Part shown: positions 17,402 through 25,113 of the stretch, piece by piece | Layout of the letters: each line of letters opens with the position of its first letter | Numbering within the stretch: position 1 is the first letter of the stretch | Origin: Nitrososphaerota archaeon | GTDB taxonomy: Archaea > Thermoproteota > Nitrososphaeria > Nitrososphaerales > Nitrosopumilaceae | NCBI GenBank assembly: GCA_028867785.1 | Contig: JAGWFS010000002.1 | Location: 178,678 to 242,677 of the forward strand | Direction of reading: 5' to 3' | DNA length: 64,000 nt | Made by a program: the position numbers and the translations under genes | The notes under the pieces: model-generated | The model's input: only the letters and a program-made list of their open reading frames with translations | Databases searched by the model: none | What the model was told of the DNA's origin: nothing

Positions 17402-18538
17402 TTACCCCAAAAGTCGTCTCAGCTCATTTCCCAAAATTGTCTGAACAGCTTTTACTGATCCCTTTACTCCTAAAAGTTTTGCAACAGACATGGTATGAAA
17501 ATCAAAACTTCCCTCCTTTGAAATTTCATTTAAAACTTCGGGGGTTATTGATTCAAAAAGACTGTTGATTGATTTGTTGTCCAGTCTTTCAAGAAGAGAT
17601 CTTGCCAGAAGCATCTGCTCAAACTCTTTTCCAAATTTATCTGTCCATTTTTTCTGGTATTCCTGCAAGGTGCCTTCTTTTCCAGTCTCTAAAAATTTTG
17701 ATATGGCATTTCCGGCAAATATGCCCCCCAGCCCTGAAGAATAGATTCCTCCTGCGGTTGTGGGTTTTGCCTGTCCGGCGGCATCTCCGACAGTCACAAT
17801 ATTTCTTGTCACAAATTCTTTGATTGGACCCTTAATCCATATGGGAGCAAATATTTTCCTTACAGCGGAGTATCTGCCTTTCTCTTTCAAAAAGTCTTCT
17901 AGCACCGCTGCCGAGTTTATTCCCTTGCCAGCAACTCCCACCTTTGCCTCATCGTGCCTTGTTGGTATGACCCATGCAAAGAATCCAGGATATTTTTCTT
18001 GATCAAGATACACCTCGACTCTTTCCTTGTCTATCCAGTCTGCATACACTTCGTACTGTGCTGATTGGAGAGTTCCTGTGCGGTCTTTGTTAATCAATGA
18101 CGAAACGCCCCTTGCATCAACTATTGTCCTGCATTTGATCTCACCGTCACTTGTCCTGACCCCGTCCTTTGTTATCTCCCTAAGTGAAGTTCTCACGCGT
18201 ATTTCGGCCCCGTTGACCTTGGCCTGGTGGGCAATCTGTTTGTCAAACTCTCTTCTGTCTAGGACTATGACCTGCTGTGGCCTTGCGTCAAGCACAAAGT
18301 CTTTTCCTGACGGTGCTGTTACTCGCGCAGACCTTATCTTGTTGTCAAGCGTTGCCCTGAAAGGAATTATTCCAAGCTCGTCCATGCCGGATGTGCTTAC
18401 AAGCCCACCGCAGTGTTCCGGAGTGCCAATCTCGTAATCTTCCTCTATTACAAGAACCCGGTGGTTTTGTGCCGCAATCTCTCTTGCACACAAAAGACCT
18501 GCCACGCTTCCCCCTGCGACAACTACGTCATAATCCAC
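17402..18538 (-). CDS. Geranylgeranyl reductase family flavoprotein
   Basis: A 378-residue protein. The N-terminal Rossmann FAD motif is DVVVAGGSVAGLLCA with IEEDYEIGTPEHCGGLVS (the family PxxCxG-type substrate motif appears as PEHCGG). Mid-sequence VDARGVSS and, later, VGDAAGQAKPTTAGGIYSSG is the GD FAD-binding motif. Archaeal members saturate the isoprenoid chains of membrane lipids or of quinones. Which substrate is used cannot be told here. The gene is single, facing the aEF-1beta operon, with ATG start. Confidence 0.88.
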   Translation of the reverse strand: MDYDVVVAGGSVAGLLCAREIAAQNHRVLVIEEDYEIGTPEHCGGLVSTSGMDELGIIPFRATLDNKIRSARVTAPSGKDFVLDARPQQVIVLDRREFDKQIAHQAKVNGAEIRVRTSLREITKDGVRTSDGEIKCRTIVDARGVSSLINKDRTGTLQSAQYEVYADWIDKERVEVYLDQEKYPGFFAWVIPTRHDEAKVGVAGKGINSAAVLEDFLKEKGRYSAVRKIFAPIWIKGPIKEFVTRNIVTVGDAAGQAKPTTAGGIYSSGLGGIFAGNAISKFLETGKEGTLQEYQKKWTDKFGKEFEQMLLARSLLERLDNKSINSLFESITPEVLNEISKEGSFDFHTMSVAKLLGVKGSVKAVQTILGNELRRLLG

Positions 18539-18618
18539 ACCATGATACTTTTCGTCAATTATTTATATCAAACATCAAGCGTTACATCAGATTCCAATGT
18601 CTTGGACATTTCGAACTT

Positions 18619-18759
18619 CTAGTGTTGTTTGAGCCTGTACTTTGGCGCACAATCTTTGTGGAACCACTTGTCACCAAATATCACATCGCCTTCCACAAAT
18701 CTCATCTCCGTGTTGCAAAGAGAGCATGACGGCCTGATGGTTTTTTGAATGGCTTCCAT
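18619..18759 (-). CDS. Tiny LIM-like zinc protein (46 aa)
   Basis: Starting at ATG 18759, the 46 residues read MEAIQKTIRPSCSLCNTEM...DKWFHKDCAPKYRLK. The pattern C-x2-C...W-F-H-x2-C matches one half of a LIM or treble-clef zinc site. The open frame extends 38 codons upstream without an obvious better start and with unlikely composition, so the short form is preferred. Function is unknown; it could be a zinc-stabilised adaptor. Confidence 0.6.
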   Translation of the reverse strand: MEAIQKTIRPSCSLCNTEMRFVEGDVIFGDKWFHKDCAPKYRLKQH

Positions 18760-18914
18760 TATGTTTCCACGTATTGCGCTTTGAATATAACCTGCTGTCT
18801 GTAACAACGGGACAAACTCTTCATGCGGTTCAAGACGCAAAATTCCGCTGTATGGCAGCAAAAGCAAACCCAACTCAAAAGTTTTAACATGTGCTGCTCT
18901 GATTCAGAATTGGT

Positions 18915-19271
18915 ATGGGCACAGTAAAACAGGTAATAGTTGTTAGGCGGGATCTTGGAATGGGCACGGGAAAGATTGCTGCTCAGGTGGGGCATGCATG
19001 CGTTCTAGGAGCAGAACATGTCAGAAAGTCAAACAGGGAATGGTATGACGAATGGGCAGAATCCGGCCAAGAAAAAGTTGTACTCAAGGTTTCAAGCCTG
19101 TCAGAGCTTGAAAATGTGAAAAAACATGCAATATCGCTAGGCCTTCCGTGGTCCGAGGTAACAGATGCCGGCCACACACAAATCGAGCCAGGCACAGTTA
19201 CCTGCATATCTATAGGGCCTGCTCCGGAAGATACAATTGACAAGGTCACGCAAAATCTGAAATTGCTCTAG
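18915..19271 (+). CDS. pth2: Peptidyl-tRNA hydrolase, type 2
   Basis: A 118-residue protein of typical Pth2 length. Conserved blocks: QVIVVRRDLGMGTGKIAAQVGHA, then W-Y-x-EWAESGQEKVVLKV, then PWSEVTDAGHTQIEPGTVTCISIGPAPED. It releases tRNA from stalled peptidyl-tRNA. Start ATG 18915. Its stop overlaps the convergent gene's stop (CTAG at 19268-19271). Confidence 0.96.
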   Translation: MGTVKQVIVVRRDLGMGTGKIAAQVGHACVLGAEHVRKSNREWYDEWAESGQEKVVLKVSSLSELENVKKHAISLGLPWSEVTDAGHTQIEPGTVTCISIGPAPEDTIDKVTQNLKLL

Positions 19272-19525
19272 ATCTGTTTTTCACGTTCTCTTATTTTTCC
19301 GTCAAACGATGCTGTAATGTTCTGTCCCGGCTGTGCGTTGCACGGGGGTATCTTTACGACAAAATGATCTTTGGTTTCAACATAGCAACCGCTCTGGTCC
19401 ACTGCCTTTACCGTGACCACCTCGGTTACTGTACTGGGAATGAGATTCCAAAACGGGAAGACAAGCGTAGTCATTACCGCTATTGCCGCTGCAATCCCTC
19501 CAAATATCATGGTCTTCTCATTCAT
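19268..19525 (-). CDS. Small anchored exported protein
   Basis: An 85-residue protein. Residues about 5-30 form one membrane segment (MIFGGIAAAIAVMTTLVFPFW). The outside part, about 50 residues, is beta-rich with two cysteines (SGCYVETKDHFVVKIPPCNAQPG) that may pair. No family is recognised. Its tail overlaps pth2 tail to tail. Confidence 0.6.
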   Translation of the reverse strand: MNEKTMIFGGIAAAIAVMTTLVFPFWNLIPSTVTEVVTVKAVDQSGCYVETKDHFVVKIPPCNAQPGQNITASFDGKIREREKQI

Positions 19526-19636
19526 ACGTCTGATCGAAGTAATCCCGTATTTAGCATTATTGCGTAAATCTTGGTTGACTTGCTAAAAGTGAGAATATTA
19601 GAAATGCTCTTAAATCCTTAATCATCGAAGGATCCT

Positions 19637-19921
19637 GTGTTCGTAGCTGTAGTTGACATTCAACTAAAAAAAGGAATGGAAGCAGAATTCAAACAATGGG
19701 TCAACGAATCAAACAAGGACCTTGCAAAGTTTGACGGGTTCGTTAACAGAAGACTTTTGGCCACTCGCATGGGAAAACACACAATTCTTGTAGAGTTTGA
19801 AAGCCAAGAAAAATTTGAAAAAATGCACCAAACCCAGGAACATTCCAGAATACAATCAAAGGGTCATTCATACATGGAGACCCCCCCAAGGCCAGTGTTT
19901 TACGAAGTAATTGCCAATTAG
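19637..19921 (+). CDS. Antibiotic-biosynthesis-monooxygenase-fold (ABM) protein
   Basis: A 94-residue ferredoxin-like dimeric alpha/beta protein. FVAVVDIQLKKGMEAEFKQWV is the first strand and helix, LAKFDGFVNRRLLAT the second strand, HTILVEFESQEKFEKMHQT the third. Members degrade heme, oxidise small aromatics or have no known substrate. No substrate residues can be assigned. GTG start. Confidence 0.75.
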   Translation: MFVAVVDIQLKKGMEAEFKQWVNESNKDLAKFDGFVNRRLLATRMGKHTILVEFESQEKFEKMHQTQEHSRIQSKGHSYMETPPRPVFYEVIAN

Positions 19922-19975
19922 CAAGACCTCGGTACTTTATAAAAGATGCATCTGTAATGCACAAATCTCACAGAT

Positions 19976-19991
19976 AGCGGATCTTTATCCG
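19976..19991. other. Short inverted repeat between convergent genes
   Basis: CGGAT, four bases, ATCCG forms a perfect 5-bp hairpin in the gap between the ABM gene and the convergent zinc protein gene. It could end transcripts from either side but lacks a long T-run. A TATA-like CTTTATAAAAG at about 19936-19946 also lies in this gap, so a short transcript is possible. Confidence 0.3.
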
Positions 19992-19999
19992 ATCATTCA

Positions 20000-20368
20000 T
20001 CATAAATAGTGAATCTTCATGTGGTTGTTGTGTACCGTCTCAAACTGGGTGACATGGCCGCAGTGAATGCAAGAGAAAAACTGGTCTGATCTGCCATGTG
20101 GAAACGACTCTAATTTGTAGCCATCAAGCGAGACAACTGTGACTACCATGTTTTTCTGTATGACTGCAAAATGCCTTTCACGCCCTATTGATGCAAGGAA
20201 CATCTTGATTGCCGTGATGACGTTTGTGGCGTCAATCTCCTCATCCTCAATGGGTGAAAGAACAAACTCGTGCAGTTTCAGGGCTGGAACTGCTCCGACT
20301 TTGTCAGAGGTGTATATGGCCAGCGGGGATTTTATGGAGGGGACTTCTCTGCAGTTTACCGTAATCAT
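20000..20368 (-). CDS. Conserved protein with C-terminal C2H2-type zinc finger
   Basis: About 122 residues from ATG 20368 (TTG 20377 also in frame). The first 90 residues form an alpha/beta domain resembling small sensor or longin-like folds: LAIYTSDKVGAVPALKLHEFV, TNVITAIKMFLASIG, FAVIQKNMVVTVVSLDGYKL. The end, FFSCIHCGHVTQFETVHNNHMKIH, is a C-x2-C and H-x3-5-H zinc finger. Adjacent HTH gene in the same direction suggests a regulatory pair. No family name is known to me. Confidence 0.65.
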   Translation of the reverse strand: MITVNCREVPSIKSPLAIYTSDKVGAVPALKLHEFVLSPIEDEEIDATNVITAIKMFLASIGRERHFAVIQKNMVVTVVSLDGYKLESFPHGRSDQFFSCIHCGHVTQFETVHNNHMKIHYL

Positions 20369-20407
20369 GTTTATCAAAAAGACAGAACTGTATTTTAGTT
20401 TAACAAC

Positions 20408-20680
20408 TCATCCTAGGACTTTTTTCAGTACTGAAAAGTTGCCCTTGTAGAGTATCTCTCTCTTGCCTGATTCATTTATGGTTCCGATTTTGCGTATTAC
20501 CTTGCGATCTGCCAGCTTTTGCATCTTTCTATATGCCGTACTTGTGGGTATGCTGCATTCTGTGCAAATCTGGCTTGTAGATTTTGCAGTTGTCATGATG
20601 GATTCCAATATTATCCTGCTAGCTTTATCGGACAAAAGATCCTGTATCTCCTTGTCTTGGCCGCCTTGGATCTCTAACAT
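20408..20680 (-). CDS. Winged-helix transcription regulator
   Basis: A 90-residue protein of the ArsR/MarR-like winged helix class. LLSDKASRIILESIMTTAKSTSQICTECSIPTSTAYRKMQKLADRKVI holds helices 1-4 including the recognition helix (STAYRKMQKL), and REILYKGNF is the wing. CTEC might bind a metal or respond to redox. A perfect palindrome lies 37-49 bases upstream of the start and may be its operator. The likely TATA (AAATTGTAC region) leaves a leaderless start at 20680. Confidence 0.8.
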   Translation of the reverse strand: MLEIQGGQDKEIQDLLSDKASRIILESIMTTAKSTSQICTECSIPTSTAYRKMQKLADRKVIRKIGTINESGKREILYKGNFSVLKKVLG

Positions 20681-20716
20681 TGATCCTATTCTTACTTGTA
20701 CAATTTAATGGATTAC

Positions 20717-20729
20717 TTAACTAAGTTAA
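20717..20729. promoter_or_regulatory. Perfect palindrome, candidate operator
   Basis: TTAACT, A, AGTTAA is a 6-bp inverted repeat around one base. It lies just upstream of the probable BRE/TATA of the winged-helix gene and in the shared region with the divergent regulator at 20852. Such 13-bp sites suit a dimeric winged-helix protein, so autoregulation is the natural guess. Confidence 0.45.
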
Positions 20730-20851
20730 CTGAGTCCTCTGCATGTTCCCGGTTCTGCCACGCTGAGATGTGTCAATTCTACATGCGCTTCTGCAAAAAA
20801 CATGTCCAGTATGGGCAAAGATTTAGATAAATAACTTGGAACATTCTGCTA

Positions 20852-21652
20852 GTGACTGACATATATGAAAACGCTGCAAACGATTTTCTTGAGCTTGCAA
20901 GCGAGCAGCGACTCAATATAATCTTCAAACTACTGGAAAAGAAATCAAAGATATCCAACATGGCAAAGGAGCTGCACGCCACAGTGCAGGAAGTCCATAG
21001 AAATTTTGAGCGTCTTGCAACTGCCGGATTGATCATGAAAGACAAGGATGGCATGTATGACCTGACTACATATGGAAAAACCATGTGTACCCAAGTTCCG
21101 TCCCTCCTGTTCCTCTCCAAGAACAGAAAATACTTTGAGAATCATGATTTTGGTGACGTGTCAATGAAGTTCATACAAAGAATCGGCGCTCTTGCTGGAG
21201 GGCAACAGGTCAAGGGATTCGTCAAGGTCCTGGAACAGTGGAAGGCAATCTACAAAAATGCAGATGAATTTGTATACGAGATCTTTACAGAAGTGCCCCT
21301 TGATCTGATAGAGCCGCTTCTTACCAAAGTGAAACAGGGGATAAAACTACATTACATTTTTTCCGAACCTGTCATCGTACCAAAAGGCAGGAAGGAACTT
21401 CTCAAAAAGCTGGGCATGAAGGAACTGCTTGAGAAGGGCCTAGTTGAACGAAAAATGAGAGCCGGCACAAATGTGGTAGTGGTGTTAAACGAGAAAGAGG
21501 CATGCGTCGGTTTTCCTACTCTGGACGGGGTTGCAGACATGAGGGAGATGTTTTACAGTAGGGATCCCTTGTTTCACGAGTGGTGCCTGGACTATTTCAG
21601 ATATTGTTGGTATAACTCGGACTCGTTCCAGGAAAGCAAGATCCAAGAATAG
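20852..21652 (+). CDS. Transcription regulator, HTH plus FilR1/DUF1724-like domain
   Basis: A 266-residue protein with GTG start. Residues 5-75 are a winged helix (LELASEQRLNIIFKLLEKKSKISNMAKELHATVQEVHRNFERLATAGLI). Residues about 115-255 resemble the DUF1724/FilR1 domain found in archaeal two-domain regulators (EVPLDLIEPLLTKVKQGIKLHYIF, then VVLNEKEACVGFPTLDG, then DPLFHEWCLDYFRYCW). The ligand is unknown. It diverges from the small winged-helix gene. TTTAGATAAATAAC about 28 bases before the start is a probable TATA box. Confidence 0.8.
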   Translation: MTDIYENAANDFLELASEQRLNIIFKLLEKKSKISNMAKELHATVQEVHRNFERLATAGLIMKDKDGMYDLTTYGKTMCTQVPSLLFLSKNRKYFENHDFGDVSMKFIQRIGALAGGQQVKGFVKVLEQWKAIYKNADEFVYEIFTEVPLDLIEPLLTKVKQGIKLHYIFSEPVIVPKGRKELLKKLGMKELLEKGLVERKMRAGTNVVVVLNEKEACVGFPTLDGVADMREMFYSRDPLFHEWCLDYFRYCWYNSDSFQESKIQE

Positions 21653-21694
21653 CCGGCGGTATGAATTTAATCTGCCATACATTCTAAAGCCTCA

Positions 21695-22567
21695 TTGCTT
21701 GATTTTACTGCAAAATATATCCGATGCATAAACTGCAAGTCTGCTTTATCAGTAGAATCCATGGCAGGTGAGACAGAGGTTGAGGAGGGGTTTCTAAATT
21801 GCACCAGTTGCAAATCTGTCTATCCTATAATATGTTCAGTGCCTTTCATGCTTGATGACATGCCTTCGTATTTTTCAATTCGTATGTCTTTGGGCGGCCA
21901 GCTTATGTTGCTTGCCACATCGTCCAAAATGAAATCATTTGTAAAAGAGACCCTGAGAAAAATAAAGCATACATCAGAAGATACATCTGACCTTGAACGA
22001 AAGTGGGTGGGAATCTACAGGAATAGCTTGCGGTCGAAATTTTATTCCCGCGTGAGGGATCTGATGCAAAAACTACCTGCAAGCAGCCTTGTGTTGGAAC
22101 ATGGATGTTCCATAGGCAATATGGTAAGAGAGTCTGCAAAAAGAAACTCTGTGGTATTTGGTATGGACAAGTCATTTTACGGCATAGTGGAGGCAAAAAA
22201 GAATCAGAGAAAAAACTCTGATTTTCTTCTAGCTGACTCGCTAAACACTCCGTTTGGAAGCCAAAAGTTTGATCTCGTTATGGCTTTGAACCTGCTTGAC
22301 ATTGTGGAGCCGAGTAAACTCTTGAAGATCATCTCGCGTCAGACAAAAAAGTTTCTCATGTTGTCTGATCCGTATGATTTTGACCGGGGAAAAAACTCTG
22401 TAAAGACAAAGACAGGCCCGGAAGAGCTGAGATCATATCTGAGAAACGCCGGGTTTGCTATAGTTCAAGGCACGGGCAAGCCTAGCTACATACCGTGGAA
22501 ACTGAATGTCAATTCAAGACTGTACCTAGATTACAAGGTAGATGTGATTGTTGCGCGGAAGAACTAG
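21695..22567 (+). CDS. SAM-dependent methyltransferase with N-terminal Trm112-like zinc ribbon
   Basis: A 290-residue protein with TTG start. Residues 1-55 form a zinc ribbon of Trm112/YcaR type: IRCINCKSAL and FLNCTSCKSVYPIICSVPFML. Residues about 120-225 hold a class I methyltransferase core: SSLVLEHGCSIGNMVRESA (SAM-binding motif I) and FDLVMALNLLDIVEP. The C-terminal 60 residues fit a substrate lid. Fusion of the ribbon to the enzyme is frequent in lipid, quinone and sugar methyltransferases. Substrate unknown. It converges on the radical SAM gene with a 4-base overlap. Confidence 0.75.
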   Translation: MLDFTAKYIRCINCKSALSVESMAGETEVEEGFLNCTSCKSVYPIICSVPFMLDDMPSYFSIRMSLGGQLMLLATSSKMKSFVKETLRKIKHTSEDTSDLERKWVGIYRNSLRSKFYSRVRDLMQKLPASSLVLEHGCSIGNMVRESAKRNSVVFGMDKSFYGIVEAKKNQRKNSDFLLADSLNTPFGSQKFDLVMALNLLDIVEPSKLLKIISRQTKKFLMLSDPYDFDRGKNSVKTKTGPEELRSYLRNAGFAIVQGTGKPSYIPWKLNVNSRLYLDYKVDVIVARKN

Positions 22568-23640
22568 ATCTGCTGCGCTATCTCAGGCGAGCGCTGGCTG
22601 ATCATCTTGGACAATCCTCTCATATAATTCTGGGCAAAGGTTGTCACAGGCTGGGAGGAATACCATATGCATCCTAGTACCTCGCAATCATGACAAGTTT
22701 TGGCAATCTCCCACTGGGGTGCACTCCAGATCTCATCTACGCTTTTCTCGAGAAGGTTGTATGTGTTCTCAGGACTGCTATATTTCCAGCATGGTACCAT
22801 GACAGTACCATTTCCATTTACAAAGATGCTTTTCCACACGCCGCATTCATCATACATCCCACGTCCGTGCTTGATTATCTGCTCAAAGTATTGCGGTGGA
22901 ATCATTATCTGCGGATCTTCCTTGCTATGTATGTGTTCAAGGATGCTCTGGCAAACTTTTATGACTGTATCCCTGTCAGGCAGCAACGAATAGTCAACAT
23001 CTGATCTGTCCTCCACAAACGTCAGGGAGACTGCGTTTACACCAAGCTCCTTTGCCCTTCTAAAATAGGATTTATCGATGAATTCCTTTGTGTTAAACTT
23101 GGTTATTACAGAGTTAAAATAATGTGGAACTTTGTGTTCCGTCAACAATTGGAGGTTTTGCATCACCCGCTGATAGGTTTGCGGGTTGACACCGCGAACT
23201 TTGCAATAAGACTCTTCAAAGACAGAATCTATGCTGCATGTTATGAACTGGGTGTATCCCTTTAGCTCGTCAAGGTCTATCGTATGCAGCAGTGAACAGT
23301 TTGTAATCAGGGTAATTGGCAACTTGAGGCTGTGCAGATGGCGCACAAGCTCAATAAAGTCTGGCCTGCTTGTAGGCTCCCCACCTTCGATTATGGACCA
23401 GATGCAGTATTCTGCAACCTTGTCAAATATCTGCCTCCATTGACCCGTGGTCAGGTCGTTTTTACTTGCAAGTTTTAGCTGCCCTTGCTTGTCCGAGTCT
23501 CCAAACGGGCACATGGGACAAAAGTAATTGCAATAATGCGTGAGGCTAAAGACTGCAATGAGAGGCCTCCTTTTTCCAATTGCCCTGTTAAGGGACCACT
23601 TGCCTACCCTGTTGATCGTTCTTACGATGTCTACTACCAC
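22564..23640 (-). CDS. Radical SAM enzyme
   Basis: A 358-residue protein with GTG start. HYCNYFCPMCPFGD carries the CxxxCxxC cluster motif. IIEGGEPTSRPDF is the GGEP SAM-binding motif, and ITLITNCSLLH and FITCSIDSVFEESY follow as the barrel strands. The C-terminal quarter has MVPCWKY and CHDCEVLGC, a short cysteine-rich SPASM/twitch-like region that may hold a second cluster. It resembles the MoaA/HpnH/PqqE-type superfamily; the specific substrate cannot be assigned. Confidence 0.85.
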   Translation of the reverse strand: MVVDIVRTINRVGKWSLNRAIGKRRPLIAVFSLTHYCNYFCPMCPFGDSDKQGQLKLASKNDLTTGQWRQIFDKVAEYCIWSIIEGGEPTSRPDFIELVRHLHSLKLPITLITNCSLLHTIDLDELKGYTQFITCSIDSVFEESYCKVRGVNPQTYQRVMQNLQLLTEHKVPHYFNSVITKFNTKEFIDKSYFRRAKELGVNAVSLTFVEDRSDVDYSLLPDRDTVIKVCQSILEHIHSKEDPQIMIPPQYFEQIIKHGRGMYDECGVWKSIFVNGNGTVMVPCWKYSSPENTYNLLEKSVDEIWSAPQWEIAKTCHDCEVLGCIWYSSQPVTTFAQNYMRGLSKMISQRSPEIAQQI

Positions 23641-23743
23641 GATTCTAGGTTGCTCCCAAATGTATTAAAATCTTGTAACTTTTTATCCATTTTACACATC
23701 ACGGTTGAACTAATTTATTTAAAAGGAGAGTACAGTTTTTAGC

Positions 23744-24283
23744 ATGCGCACGCTGGTCATGGTAGCGGTTTCTACTGCAGCAATCGCGATAGCGTCTTTC
23801 ATGCTTGTACAGCAAAACGTAACACAGACAGTACATTCTCAGGATTTTGTAATATCAAGCACCGCATTTGAGAACAATGGAACAATCCCATTGCAGTATA
23901 CGTGCGACGGAGACGGTATCTCCCCGCCTCTTGTCATGTCGGGCGTTCCAAAGACCGCAAAAAGTCTTGCACTGACCGTAGTAGATGTTGATGCTCCAAG
24001 CGGACCGTTTACACATTGGACAGTATGGAACATTCCAACTAATGTTACCGCATTTTCCGCAGGACAAGGCATTCCATTTCCCCAAGGAATCACAAGTGCC
24101 AAAACTCATGGATACAAAGGACCATGCCCGCCATCTGGAATCCACAGATACTTTTTCACTGCTTATGCGTTGGATTCCGTTCTTGATCTCAATGAGAATG
24201 CAACAAGAAGCGATCTTGAGCAAGCCATGAGTGGTCATGTTGTAGGCACGACTGAGTTGATGGGAAAGTATTCCAAACATTGA
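23744..24283 (+). CDS. YbhB/YbcL-type PEBP protein, exported
   Basis: A 179-residue protein. Residues 5-25 are a signal or anchor segment. The rest is a phosphatidylethanolamine-binding-protein fold: IPLQYTCDGDGISPPLVMSGVP, then ALTVVDVDAPSGPFTHWTVWNIP (the DPDAP/HW pocket motifs), and GPCPPSGIHRYFFTAYALD. The ligand of the bacterial and archaeal members is not settled. ATTTAAAA about 26 bases upstream suits a leaderless ATG. Confidence 0.9.
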   Translation: MRTLVMVAVSTAAIAIASFMLVQQNVTQTVHSQDFVISSTAFENNGTIPLQYTCDGDGISPPLVMSGVPKTAKSLALTVVDVDAPSGPFTHWTVWNIPTNVTAFSAGQGIPFPQGITSAKTHGYKGPCPPSGIHRYFFTAYALDSVLDLNENATRSDLEQAMSGHVVGTTELMGKYSKH

Positions 24284-24343
24284 TTGCTCTCTGATTCTAT
24301 TTGAAAAAACGGGGTTCAAAATATATCGAAAGATCATAGTGAT

Positions 24344-24850
24344 TTGGGATTGAGTCAAGACAATCTAAAAAAACACAATAGCGTCAGATCAAAATTTAAA
24401 ACTTTTGTATGTTTCAGCAAAAATGATGAGGAAAAAGCACATATTTTGGAATCTGCGCTTGCGGAAAAAGGATTCGGTACATATCTAGTAGATGTTGAAT
24501 CTCATGATAGTTTCCTTTCATCTGAACTCAAAGACATGATCCGTTCATCTGTCTGTTTTATTGCTATTCTTACCTCGAAACTTCTTGTTTCGAGTCTGTT
24601 TAATCAAGAAATAGGCTATGCTCAAGGTAAGGGATTACGCGTTATTCTGGTTGTCAACACCAGTCTAAAAAATGATGTTCAGAACATCAAGACAAAACTA
24701 TCTATAATAGAATTTAATGAAAATGATTTCAAACAATCTTGTCTTTTGGTTACTGATAAAGTATCAAAGATAACAGAAATTCTGGACGAACCAATTGATT
24801 TTGAATCATTTCTTGATTTCTATACTGAGAGTAAAACAAAACCTGGATAG
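24344..24850 (+). CDS. TIR-like domain protein
   Basis: A 168-residue protein with TTG start. KTFVCFSKNDEEKAHILESALAEKGFGTYL is the first strand, BB-loop region and helix of a TIR/TIR_2 fold. ELKDMIRSSVCFIAILTSKLL follows, then SLFNQEIGYAQGKGLRVILVV, where E89 falls at the place of the catalytic Glu of NAD-cleaving TIR domains. There is no sensor or effector domain besides a short C-terminal tail. The gene is visibly richer in A+T than its neighbours (AAT, AAA, TCT-rich codons), a sign of possible transfer. TIR proteins can act in antiviral NAD depletion or signalling; here there is no partner gene. Confidence 0.65.
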   Translation: MGLSQDNLKKHNSVRSKFKTFVCFSKNDEEKAHILESALAEKGFGTYLVDVESHDSFLSSELKDMIRSSVCFIAILTSKLLVSSLFNQEIGYAQGKGLRVILVVNTSLKNDVQNIKTKLSIIEFNENDFKQSCLLVTDKVSKITEILDEPIDFESFLDFYTESKTKPG

Positions 24851-24994
24851 TTCTGAATCTCTGAAGATTCGTAAAAAAACTGTAGAAATCTGTGAACAAG
24901 ATGGTTCGCAAATCTGCTCGTAATGGTATGTCTCGAAAAATTTTGGATTCAAAATGTGCGATATTCGGATCTTCTTTTTGCCTAACTGTTAGAG

Positions 24995-25002
24995 TTATAA
25001 AG
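24995..25002 (+). promoter_or_regulatory. TATA box of the fluoride-riboswitch transcript
   Basis: TTATAAAG lies about 25 bases before 25020-25024, exactly where the riboswitch aptamer begins. The transcript therefore probably starts at the 5' edge of the RNA, unlike the leaderless neighbours. Confidence 0.6.
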
Positions 25003-25023
25003 GCGTAGTGAAAGAAATTATGT

Positions 25024-25090
25024 GGCTATGGCATTAGCCTTGGGACAAAATTCCTAAACCGCCCCAGAAGGAGCTGATAATGTCTACCTA
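25024..25090 (+). ncRNA. Fluoride (crcB) riboswitch aptamer
   Basis: The sequence matches the crcB RNA core: GGCT (25024-25027) and AGCC (25036-25039) form the pseudoknot pair around ATGGCATT, whose GGCATT (25030-25035) pairs with AATGTC (25079-25084) as stem P1. AAACC then GCCCC/GGAGC (25061-25065 with 25070-25074) is the inner hairpin, followed by the conserved CTGAT. The same ATGGCATT, AAACCGC and AGCTGAT blocks occur in the well-known Pseudomonas syringae fluoride riboswitch (from memory). An extra small hairpin (GGGA, loop, TTCC at 25042-25054) is inserted between the pseudoknot strand and AAACC. It binds fluoride with Mg ions. Confidence 0.9.
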
Positions 25091-25111
25091 ATGAAAAATT
25101 AAGAGGTAGAC
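25082..25111 (+). promoter_or_regulatory. Riboswitch expression platform, SD-sequestering hairpin
   Basis: GTCTACCT (25082-25089) and AGGTAGAC (25104-25111) form a perfect 8-bp stem. The right arm contains the Shine-Dalgarno GAGGT (25103-25107), six bases before the ATG at 25114. The left arm uses GTC, also the 3' strand of aptamer stem P1. The two folds exclude each other, so fluoride binding should free the ribosome-binding site and turn translation on. Confidence 0.75.
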
Positions 25112-25113
25112 AA

